Of a DNA stretch of 64,000 nucleotides, positions 8,388-15,632 are shown in pieces. Under the pieces are notes generated by a model. That model was not told the origin of the DNA and did no database searches. It saw only the letters and a program-made list of their open reading frames with translations. The stretch spans positions 1-64,000 of the forward strand of contig CAZCZJ010000001.1 of the NCBI GenBank assembly GCA_964503235.1, in the 5' to 3' direction. Origin of the DNA: W425 sp964503235 (GTDB lineage Bacteria > Chloroflexota > Dehalococcoidia > Dehalococcoidales > RBG-16-60-22). Position 1 is the stretch's first letter; each line of letters begins with the position of its first letter. Position numbers and translations under genes: made by a program.

Positions 8388-9365
8388 CTATCCTTTTATC
8401 GGCTCCAACCCTGCTTCCAGTCGAGCGTCGTTGATATGAATCAGCACCGCCTTCTCGAGCGGCATGCAGGAAAACCCGAAATCATCGATAGCCTGCTTCA
8501 TGCTCACCTTCCACGGTAATCCGAATTTACCCTCCGGGTCCATCATCGAGCGGTCGCCAAAGGATATATCCGCATCCGGTATATATTTCCTGATTACCTC
8601 AGCCATGTCCAGGGCACTCTGAGGCGGTCCGCCGACGTTATAGACAGGGTGAGGTGATGACGGAGCTTTTATAAGGATTCTGGTAAATTCGGCGAGGTCA
8701 TCCGCGGAGACCAGCGAAGCAAGACCGCTACCATCCCCTTCCATAGAGAATGGCTTGCCAACCGCACAATTCGAGGGCATATCCGACCAGTATTGTGCCG
8801 GGGAACGCCCGCCGTGCCCGTAACCGATAGTAGGTCGAACACCGGTGAAGTTCATGCCAAACTGCTGAGAATAGTCCGCGGCCATTATCTCAGCGTATTT
8901 TTTACAGACGGCATAAGAGTGGGTCGGATTCGTCTGGTCATCCTCGGTAACTTCCCGGTCGCCGTACATAGCCTGAGGTCCGTACACCGTTTCCGAACTG
9001 GCGTAGATAACACGATTCGCTCCCATAATCTTGGCAGCTTCAAAAGAGTTATTCATGCCGAGTACGTTCACTTTTGTCTGGAGTCGCGGATCGATTCGAA
9101 CGCCACCGCCCACCATAATGAAAGCCCAGTTGATTACACTGTCGATGGAATGGAGCTTCATCACGTTCATGATATCTTCTATCTGAGATACATCCCCGCG
9201 CACATAATGGAACTTATCAACATTCCCTGCGATAGTCTTTATAAACCACTCCGGGGGCGGCATAAGGTCCATAGATACCACGGTGACAATATCAGGGTCC
9301 TTACAGAGGGCAGCCGCAGTTTTCCTTCCGAAAAGTCCGCTGCCTCCCAATACCAGTACATTCAT
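8388..9365 (-). CDS. NAD-dependent epimerase/dehydratase (extended SDR)
   Basis: A 325-residue extended short-chain dehydrogenase. The nucleotide-binding motif GGSGLFG is at residues 7-13. The active-site Ser region is YASSETVYG (121-129), and the YxxxK motif is Y151/K155. The family covers nucleotide-sugar epimerases and other NAD(P)-dependent reductases. There is no nucleotide-sugar operon around it, so the substrate is open. An SD (CAGGAGG) sits just upstream of the ATG on the minus strand. It is divergent from the SDR gene at 9511. Confidence 0.78.
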   Translation of the reverse strand: MNVLVLGGSGLFGRKTAAALCKDPDIVTVVSMDLMPPPEWFIKTIAGNVDKFHYVRGDVSQIEDIMNVMKLHSIDSVINWAFIMVGGGVRIDPRLQTKVNVLGMNNSFEAAKIMGANRVIYASSETVYGPQAMYGDREVTEDDQTNPTHSYAVCKKYAEIMAADYSQQFGMNFTGVRPTIGYGHGGRSPAQYWSDMPSNCAVGKPFSMEGDGSGLASLVSADDLAEFTRILIKAPSSPHPVYNVGGPPQSALDMAEVIRKYIPDADISFGDRSMMDPEGKFGLPWKVSMKQAIDDFGFSCMPLEKAVLIHINDARLEAGLEPIKG

Positions 9366-9417
9366 ATAATACCTCCTGAAATTATAAAGGTGAAAAGCTA
9401 AACGATTATAACACTTT

Positions 9418-9446
9418 TTGACAAGCTAGCGCACAGGGACTAAACT
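9418..9446 (+). promoter_or_regulatory. Candidate sigma70-type promoter for the 9511 operon
   Basis: TTGACA at 9418-9423 and TAAACT at 9441-9446 are separated by 17 bases. The -35 box is a perfect match and the -10 matches 4 of 6. Transcription would start near 9453, leaving a leader of about 58 bases before the SDR start codon. It lies in the divergent gap between two SDR-family genes. Confidence 0.5.
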
Positions 9447-9510
9447 ATGTCAGAATACAAGAAATCAGCTTTAACCAGCCTGCAATCCTGTCATGTCTGG
9501 GGAGGTTCTT

Positions 9511-10293
9511 ATGCTATTGAAAGATAAGGTGGCTATCGTTACCGGGGGTGGTTACGGAATCGGCAGGGCAATCGCCCTCGCTTTCGCTAAAGAAGGGGCT
9601 GACGTGGTAGTGGCAGCGCGAACCGAATCAGCTCTCCAAGAAGTAGCCGGAGAAATCGAAAACCTTGGCAGGAAAAGCCTGGCGGTGAAAACCGACCTTT
9701 TAAAACCCGAAATGCCGTTGACTATGATAAAAAAAGCTCTGAGTGAATTCGGTAAAGTCGATATCCTGGTGAATAACTCCGGTGCCGAAGGGCCTATCGC
9801 TAACGTTGCCGAGATGGACTTGAAAGGATGGAACGACCTTCTGGCAGTAAACCTTACCGGGGCTATGATTTGCTGTCGCTATGTCCTGAATAAAAGCATG
9901 ATTCCCCGTCAGAGCGGGGCTATTATCAACGTTTCTTCCGCGGCGGGTAGAAGAGGACTCCCGACCAGAAGCGCCTACAGCTCTTCCAAGTTTGCCCTTA
10001 TCGGCTTTACCCAGAGCCTGGCGAACGAGGTGGGACGATACGGTATCCGCGTCAACGCCATCGCCCCGGGGGCAGTCGAGGGTGAACGTCTCGAGAGGGT
10101 ATTTAACATATCTGCCAAGAACCTAGGCATCACCTACGAGCAGGTGGTGGCCGGTTCCAACGCACGGTCGGCTCTCGGCAGGATGGTCAAACCCGAAGAA
10201 GTCGGTGACCTGGCGGTGTTTTTAGCGTCGGACAAATCCAGCGGTATTACGGGGCAAACCATAAATATCGATGCCGGTGCCAACTTCAATTAA
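9511..10293 (+). CDS. SDR-family oxidoreductase (FabG-like)
   Basis: A 260-residue classical SDR. TGGGYGIG is the nucleotide-binding loop, NNSG replaces the usual NNAG, and the YxxxK active site appears as YSSSK, followed by SLANEVGRYGIRVNAIAPG. An upstream in-frame ATG at 9493 is possible, but GGGGAGG at 9499-9505 sits 5 bases before the ATG at 9511, so I chose the latter. It likely reduces or oxidises a 3-hydroxyacyl or similar group. It heads an operon leading to a thiolase and CoA-transferase, which fits a beta-oxidation-like step. Confidence 0.8.
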   Translation: MLLKDKVAIVTGGGYGIGRAIALAFAKEGADVVVAARTESALQEVAGEIENLGRKSLAVKTDLLKPEMPLTMIKKALSEFGKVDILVNNSGAEGPIANVAEMDLKGWNDLLAVNLTGAMICCRYVLNKSMIPRQSGAIINVSSAAGRRGLPTRSAYSSSKFALIGFTQSLANEVGRYGIRVNAIAPGAVEGERLERVFNISAKNLGITYEQVVAGSNARSALGRMVKPEEVGDLAVFLASDKSSGITGQTINIDAGANFN

Positions 10294-10316
10294 TCGTGAT
10301 AGTAAAAAGGATTAAT

Positions 10317-10676
10317 ATGAATTTTATACAATCATTTATTCTCAAGGTTTATCCTGTGGCAGTAGTCATTATCGTTCTGGCAGGAATCGGGGTTTTTATT
10401 TCGGCGTTCCTGGCTTCAGATATACAACTCCAGATAGCCCTGGGACTGGGCGGCGTGGGACTATTTTCTCTCGGGCCGATATTCATTAAACTTGCCCGGG
10501 ATGCCAAGAAAGCACAGGAGAAACTCGACGCCATCATAGCCAAGCTGGATGAACTCCAGCAGGAACTGCAAAAGAAAGAAGAACCTGGTAAATCAGGGGT
10601 CGCTATCGCTGATATTATCAATTCCAGTCTGAAATTCTACTCTGAATTCAAGGACAGGGAAAAGAAGGAGGAATGA
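10317..10676 (+). CDS. Small membrane protein with C-terminal coiled coil
   Basis: A 119-residue protein with two hydrophobic segments (about residues 8-32 and 38-58) followed by a charged helix rich in K, E and L (about 60-90) that looks like a coiled coil, and an acidic/basic tail. A GTG at 10296 would add seven residues, but AAAAGG before the ATG at 10317 favours the shorter form. It lies between an SDR and the HMG-CoA-synthase-like gene in the same operon. It matches no family I recognise; membrane anchoring of the operon's enzymes is a guess. Confidence 0.6.
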   Translation: MNFIQSFILKVYPVAVVIIVLAGIGVFISAFLASDIQLQIALGLGGVGLFSLGPIFIKLARDAKKAQEKLDAIIAKLDELQQELQKKEEPGKSGVAIADIINSSLKFYSEFKDREKKEE

Positions 10677-10733
10677 TTTCCTGACGCCCGGTATTATCTC
10701 CATTTCCATAATCCGGGAAAGGATTTATAAATT

Positions 10734-12152
10734 ATGGCAGGGATTTTATCATACGGAGCCTATATACCTCTCCGCAGGCTGGGACCGGGCACCCAGGGAT
10801 GGAATGCTACTGGCGAAAAATCCGTAGCCAACTGGGACGAAGACAGCCTGACAATGGCGGTAGCCGCCGCTATAGATTGCCTGGGGGATATCGACCGGAA
10901 AACGGTTGACGGACTCTATTTCGCCACGACGACGCCGCCCTACGGTGAGAAGCTAGCCGCCACCACCGCAGCCTGGGCGACCGACCTGCGAACCGATATA
11001 GTAACCGCGGATATTACCGATTCGTTACGTGCCGGTACCGCCGCCTTGAGGATGGCGGCAGACACCGTGGCAGCGGGGACGGCGAAGCGTCTTCTGGTCA
11101 CCACATCCGACCTGCGAACAGGTTCCGGAAACATGAATAATAATTTAGGCGATGGCGCCGCCGCTCTACTCATCGGGGATGGCGATGTAATAGCCACTAT
11201 AGAAGCCGGTTACTCGCTGAATAACGAGTTGCTGGATGTGTGGCGTTCCAGCGGCGCCGGGAACGTACGCTCCTGGGAAGACCGCTTTGTCTTTGAACAA
11301 GGCTATCTAAAAGTGGTACCACAGGCTGTAAAAAGCTTCCTAGAAAAGACCGGCATTTCGCTCAATGTCGTTAATAAGGCTATCCTCTACGGACCCGACT
11401 TGCGACGGCACCGCCAGATGGCGGGTATACTGGAACTAAAACCAGAGCAGGTGCAGGACCCCCTTTTCGATAAGTTGGGTAATACCGGCAATGCTTTCAG
11501 CCTGATGATGCTGGCAGCCGCCCTCGAAGACGCCCGACCGGGAGATAACATACTACTGGTAAGCTATGGCGACGGCGCCGATATCCTCCTGCTGAAGGTA
11601 ACCGATAAAATCAAAGATATGAAGGAAAGGTGGGGAATCAAGCGTAGTCTGGCCGCCAAAACGATTTTACCCAGCATCGGCGAATATAACGCTTACCGAG
11701 AGTTCGCCAACTCAGACCCTGAGGGATTCGGGGGGTCGTCGGCATCGGTTATTGCCCGCGAACGTGACGCTATTTATAGTCTGCACGGCGTGAAATGCCT
11801 GACCTGCGGGACCGTCCAGTATCCACCCCAGAGAATATGCACCAACTGTCATACCAAAGATAACTTTGAACCCTACAGCTTTGCTGATAAGAAAGGCAGG
11901 GTATTTACCTATACGCTGAAGTATGGCGGCGATATCCCGCCTTTCGCCCGCCCGGGAGTTGACACCATGGTTGATTTTAAAGGCGGCGGGCGGGCGCTTT
12001 TCGGGATGACCGACATGATAGCCGATGAAGTAAAAGTGGGCATGGACGTTGAAATGAGCTTTCGGACGCTGGGTTCAGGCGGGGGTATCCATAACTATTT
12101 CTGGAGATGTATGCCATCCCGAGAAAGCTGGCTGGCGAAGGAGGCCAAATAG
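10734..12152 (+). CDS. HMG-CoA-synthase-like protein fused to a DUF35 zinc-ribbon/OB domain
   Basis: A 472-residue two-part protein. Residues 1 to about 330 have the thiolase-like HMG-CoA synthase/KAS III fold (DSLRAGTAALRMA near 96-108). A C-terminal part (about 345-465) has a zinc ribbon, CLTCG...CTNCH, plus an OB fold as in DUF35 proteins. At the place where HMG-CoA synthases carry the acyl-binding Cys just before KAGTA, this protein has Ser-Leu-Arg (residues 97-99). Catalysis of normal HMG-CoA synthesis is therefore doubtful. The stop codon abuts the start of the thiolase. In archaea a DUF35 protein bridges thiolase and HMG-CoA synthase; here the bridge is fused. Confidence 0.75.
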   Translation: MAGILSYGAYIPLRRLGPGTQGWNATGEKSVANWDEDSLTMAVAAAIDCLGDIDRKTVDGLYFATTTPPYGEKLAATTAAWATDLRTDIVTADITDSLRAGTAALRMAADTVAAGTAKRLLVTTSDLRTGSGNMNNNLGDGAAALLIGDGDVIATIEAGYSLNNELLDVWRSSGAGNVRSWEDRFVFEQGYLKVVPQAVKSFLEKTGISLNVVNKAILYGPDLRRHRQMAGILELKPEQVQDPLFDKLGNTGNAFSLMMLAAALEDARPGDNILLVSYGDGADILLLKVTDKIKDMKERWGIKRSLAAKTILPSIGEYNAYREFANSDPEGFGGSSASVIARERDAIYSLHGVKCLTCGTVQYPPQRICTNCHTKDNFEPYSFADKKGRVFTYTLKYGGDIPPFARPGVDTMVDFKGGGRALFGMTDMIADEVKVGMDVEMSFRTLGSGGGIHNYFWRCMPSRESWLAKEAK

Positions 12153-13331
12153 ATGGATAGTATTAAAGATAAAATTGCTATCGTCGGGATGGGATGTACC
12201 AAGTTCGGCGAAAACTGGGACAAGAGCGCCGAGGACATGATGGTGGATGCCGCCTCGGAAGCCTGTGAGGACGCCGGGATAGAGCTTAAAGATATTCAAG
12301 CGGCCTGGTTCGGCACGACCCGCCTGGGAACCGCCGAACCCTGCGCCACCGCGCTTAAGCTGGACTATATACCGGTTACCAGGGTGGAGAATTTATGCGC
12401 CACCGCCACCGAAGCCCTTCGAAATGCCTGTTTTGGTATTGCGTCAGGCGTGTATAATGTCGTTCTGGCTATCGGCGTTGAAAAGCTCAAGGACCAGGGC
12501 ATGGGCGGTCTGGGCACGGTAAGCGGCGCCGGGGGCAACGGCACTCTGGAATGGGGTATGTCAGCGGCGATGTTCTTCGCCAGAATGGCTACCCGATACA
12601 TGAACCACTACCGCTTGAGTTACGAAGAATTTAAGCAAATCCTGGCAAAAATCTCGGTAAAGAACCACCACAATGGCTCTCTGAATCCCCGGGCCCATTT
12701 CCAGAGAGAGATAACCGAAGAGCAAGCCATCAACGCCCCCATGGTGTCCTGGCCTCTGGGACTTTATGACGCCTGCGGTGTTAGCGACGGCTCGGCGGCG
12801 GCTATTCTCTGTCGGGCGGATATGGCAAAAAACTTCCGCGACGACTATGTCCTAGTCAAGGGACTGGGGCTGGCGGTAGGTGCGCGCCAGGGATACCTGC
12901 AGCCTGACTACGACATGGTTCACATGGAGGAGAGCGTACGCGCTGCGAAGCAAGCCTATGACATGGCGGGTATCAAAGACCCCTTTAAAGAGATAGACCT
13001 TGCCGAGGTGCACGACTGTTTCACCATCACCGAACTGGTTATCACGGAAGACCTGGGATTCTGTCCGCGGGGTAAAGGACCGGAATACGTTAAAAACGGC
13101 ACCTTTAAACTGGACGGCGAACTGGCGGTCAATCCCGACGGTGGACTGAAAAGCTTCGGGCACCCCATCGGCGCCAGCGGCCTGAGAATGATTTATGAAA
13201 TATACAAGCAGATGCAGGGAAAGGCCGGCCCACGCCAGCGGAAAAACCCCAGCCTGGGCTTGACCCATAATTTTGGCTTGAATCCGGGCAGCGGCATCGG
13301 CAGCGTGGCGATATTGGGGCAGAGGGACTAA
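12153..13331 (+). CDS. Thiolase family protein (SCP2/acetyl-CoA acetyltransferase type)
   Basis: A 392-residue thiolase. The nucleophilic Cys is C82 in ENLCATATEAL, the HDCFT motif follows near 290, and the C-terminal GHPIGASG carries the catalytic His, with a late NFGLNPGSG loop. This is the SCP2-type branch that usually pairs with DUF35 proteins. Its start codon follows directly on the stop of the HMGCS-like/DUF35 gene, with an SD (AAGGAGG) inside that gene. The two products most likely form one complex that cleaves or forms a 3-oxoacyl-CoA. The acyl chain is unknown. Confidence 0.85.
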   Translation: MDSIKDKIAIVGMGCTKFGENWDKSAEDMMVDAASEACEDAGIELKDIQAAWFGTTRLGTAEPCATALKLDYIPVTRVENLCATATEALRNACFGIASGVYNVVLAIGVEKLKDQGMGGLGTVSGAGGNGTLEWGMSAAMFFARMATRYMNHYRLSYEEFKQILAKISVKNHHNGSLNPRAHFQREITEEQAINAPMVSWPLGLYDACGVSDGSAAAILCRADMAKNFRDDYVLVKGLGLAVGARQGYLQPDYDMVHMEESVRAAKQAYDMAGIKDPFKEIDLAEVHDCFTITELVITEDLGFCPRGKGPEYVKNGTFKLDGELAVNPDGGLKSFGHPIGASGLRMIYEIYKQMQGKAGPRQRKNPSLGLTHNFGLNPGSGIGSVAILGQRD

Positions 13332-13339
13332 TATTTTAA

Positions 13340-13425
13340 GTCATTGCGAGTCCTTCCGCTGAAGGACGAAGCAATCCGCTTTCTCTCAGGGGACGGATTA
13401 CTTCGGGCGTAGCCCTCGTAATGAC
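13340..13425. repeat. Family A palindromic repeat, solo copy 3
   Basis: An 86-base imperfect palindrome from GTCATTGCGAG (13340-13350) to CTCGTAATGAC (13415-13425), with inner GAAGCAATCCG facing CGGATTACTTC. Like the left arm at 7910 it carries an extra TCCTTCCGCTGAAGGA stem. It lies inside what looks like one operon, between the thiolase and the CoA-transferase, so it would appear in the mRNA as a long hairpin. Confidence 0.85.
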
Positions 13426-13451
13426 AGGTATTTATCACTAAGGAGGTCGGC

Positions 13452-14189
13452 ATGATAAATAAAGTCGTCGGCAGCTTCGATGAAGCGGTAGCCGATATTT
13501 TCGACGGTGCCGTTATCCTCATGGGCGGCTTCGGGCCCGCCAACGGAACACCGAGCAATTTATTAAGAGCTCTGGCCAGACAGGGTGCCAGCCAATTGAC
13601 ACTCGCCGCCAATACACCAGGATACGGTCGTGCACCGGAGGGTTCCAAGCCCTTCCGTAAGACTCCACCCAACTATGATGACGGCGGATTGCTGATACAG
13701 TCCGGTCAGGTAAAGAAGGTTATCTGCGCTTTCCCCGGTATGAACCGACCCGGCATGACCGCCCCGCTGCACCAGAAATGGGAAACCGGCGAGCTGGAAG
13801 TAGAGATGGTACCCCAGGGTACCCTGGCGGAAAGAATCAGGGCGGCCAAGGCGGGAATCGGGGCTTTCTATATTCCCACGGGTGCAGGAACGGTTATGGA
13901 GAATGGTAAGGAGAAGCGTGTTATTGACGACCGCGAATATATCCTCGAATATCCCCTTAAAGCTGACTTTGCCCTGGTAAGGGCGTATAAAGCCGACCGC
14001 TACGGCAATTGCGTTTATCAGGGAACCTCCCGCAACTTCAATCCTGTCATGGCGGGTGCGGCCAAGGTAACCATCATCGAGGTTGATAAACTGGTAGAGC
14101 TGGGCAGCCTCGACCCGGAAGTAATCGTCACCCCTGGTATCTATGTCGATCGCATAGCCGTCAGAGAAAACGGTAGGAAAGGGGCCTGA
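13452..14189 (+). CDS. 3-oxoacid CoA-transferase, subunit A (SCOT/AtoD-like)
   Basis: A 245-residue class I CoA-transferase alpha subunit. It has the N-terminal GAVILMGGFGPANGTPSNL glycine-rich segment, a PGMNRPG loop, VPQGTLAERIRAAKAGIGAFY, and the late VTIIEVDKLVELGSLDP stretch characteristic of 3-oxoacid (SCOT, AtoD) subunits. SD AAGGAGG lies 5 bases upstream. Subunit B follows after one base. Such enzymes swap CoA between an acyl-CoA and a 3-oxo acid. Beside a thiolase and an SDR this fits the end or start of a beta-oxidation-like route. Confidence 0.85.
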   Translation: MINKVVGSFDEAVADIFDGAVILMGGFGPANGTPSNLLRALARQGASQLTLAANTPGYGRAPEGSKPFRKTPPNYDDGGLLIQSGQVKKVICAFPGMNRPGMTAPLHQKWETGELEVEMVPQGTLAERIRAAKAGIGAFYIPTGAGTVMENGKEKRVIDDREYILEYPLKADFALVRAYKADRYGNCVYQGTSRNFNPVMAGAAKVTIIEVDKLVELGSLDPEVIVTPGIYVDRIAVRENGRKGA

Positions 14190-14190
14190 G

Positions 14191-14856
14191 ATGAAAGAAA
14201 GACTTGACGAACAGACGATGGCTCTCAGAGTGGCTAAAGAGTTCCGGGACGGCATGATAATCAACCTGGGCTTCGGTATTCCCACGCTGGCTGCTAATTT
14301 CATACCCGAGGATATCGAGGTTATTTTCCACGCTGAAAACGGCTGCCTCGGCTATGGTCCCATGCCCACGACGGAAGAGGAAGAGGATTTTCACCTGGTG
14401 AACGCCACGGGTACCTTCGCCACACCCAAGCCCGGAATGTGCTTCTTTGACCACGCCGACTCTTTTTCCATGATAAGGGGCAGGCACATCGATTTATGTG
14501 TCCTCGGCGGTTTACAGGTATCGGAGAAGGGCGATCTCGCCAACTGGGCAACCGGAGTCGGCCGGCCGGGTAACATCGGCGGCGCCATGGACCTGGCGTT
14601 CGGAGCATATCACCTCATTGTCGTGATGACTCATACCACTAAAAATAACGAACCCAAATTGCTCAAAAAATGCACCTATCCGCTGACGGCGCCGCGCTGT
14701 GTGAATCTTATCGTTACTGATATCTCGGTAATTGAAGTAACATCTGACGGTTTGCTTCTAAAAGAGACCGCGCCTGGATGGGAAGTTGAGGACGTCCAGG
14801 ACATAACCGAACCCGAATTAATAATCGCTCCCGACCTCAAACAAATGGCACTGTAA
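14191..14856 (+). CDS. 3-oxoacid CoA-transferase, subunit B (SCOT/AtoA-like)
   Basis: A 221-residue beta subunit. The catalytic glutamate is E49 in HAENGCLG, preceded by NLGFGIPT. Conserved GGLQVSEKGDLANW and the C-terminal VTDISVIEV segment complete the signature. It begins one base after the stop of subunit A. The normal length and intact active site indicate a functional heteromeric CoA-transferase. It is distinct from the GctAB/IpdAB-like pair at 1342-3061, so this locus carries two different CoA-transferase types. Confidence 0.87.
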   Translation: MKERLDEQTMALRVAKEFRDGMIINLGFGIPTLAANFIPEDIEVIFHAENGCLGYGPMPTTEEEEDFHLVNATGTFATPKPGMCFFDHADSFSMIRGRHIDLCVLGGLQVSEKGDLANWATGVGRPGNIGGAMDLAFGAYHLIVVMTHTTKNNEPKLLKKCTYPLTAPRCVNLIVTDISVIEVTSDGLLLKETAPGWEVEDVQDITEPELIIAPDLKQMAL

Positions 14857-14891
14857 TATATTCATAATCGACTCGACCAAGGAGGCTACCG

Positions 14892-15623
14892 ATGGGAAAA
14901 CTCGACGACAAGGTAGCGCTGGTAACCGGCGCCAGCCGCACTATCGGCAAGGCTATCGCCATTGCTCTGGCTAAAGAAGGCGCCAAGTTAGTTGTGGCGG
15001 CGCGTACTCTGGAGAAACTAAACGATACGGCGGCTATAATCAGGGAATCCGGCTCCGAAGCGCTGGTCGTGCCCACCGACGTACGAAGCGAAGAGGAGAT
15101 AGAGAGTCTGTTTAAAAAGACCATGGAGCATTACGGTCGACTCGATATTCTCGTTAATAATGCCGGTATTTTCGGGTCCGGCCCGATTGATGAGTTATCC
15201 ACGGAGACCTGGGATGATGTTATCGCCACCAACCTCCGTAGCGCGTTCCTGTGCAGTCGGGCTGCCTTCAGGATTATGAAAGCGCAGGGCGGTGGGAGAA
15301 TAATAAATATCGGCAGTGTTTCGGCGTCCCGCGTACGGCCGGAAAACGCCCCCTACAGCAGCGCCAAGTTCGGCATGGTCGGTCTGACCCAGACTATCGC
15401 CCTGGAAGGTCGCGACCATAATATCAACTGTGGCATCCTGCATCCCGGAATAGTAATTCGTGATGATATGCCGGAACATATCAAAAAAGATAAGAATATA
15501 CCAGCGATGTCTTCGGAAGAAATCGCCGCCACTGCCGTTTACATGGCATGTCAGCCACCCCATGTTAACATTTTGGAGCTTGTCCAGTTACCTAAAGACC
15601 AGCCGTACCTGGGGAGGGGATAA
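14892..15623 (+). CDS. SDR-family oxidoreductase
   Basis: A 243-residue classical SDR. TGASRTIG is the cofactor loop, NNAG is present, and YSSAK gives the catalytic Tyr and Lys, with a Ser in the preceding INIGSVS strand. The C-terminus (VNILELVQLPKDQPYLGRG) resembles dehydrogenases that end with a short extended tail. SD AAGGAGG precedes the ATG. It is the last gene of the 9511-15623 operon and converges on the ACD gene with only 9 bases between the stop codons. Confidence 0.8.
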   Translation: MGKLDDKVALVTGASRTIGKAIAIALAKEGAKLVVAARTLEKLNDTAAIIRESGSEALVVPTDVRSEEEIESLFKKTMEHYGRLDILVNNAGIFGSGPIDELSTETWDDVIATNLRSAFLCSRAAFRIMKAQGGGRIINIGSVSASRVRPENAPYSSAKFGMVGLTQTIALEGRDHNINCGILHPGIVIRDDMPEHIKKDKNIPAMSSEEIAATAVYMACQPPHVNILELVQLPKDQPYLGRG

Positions 15624-15632
15624 GGCGTAGAG

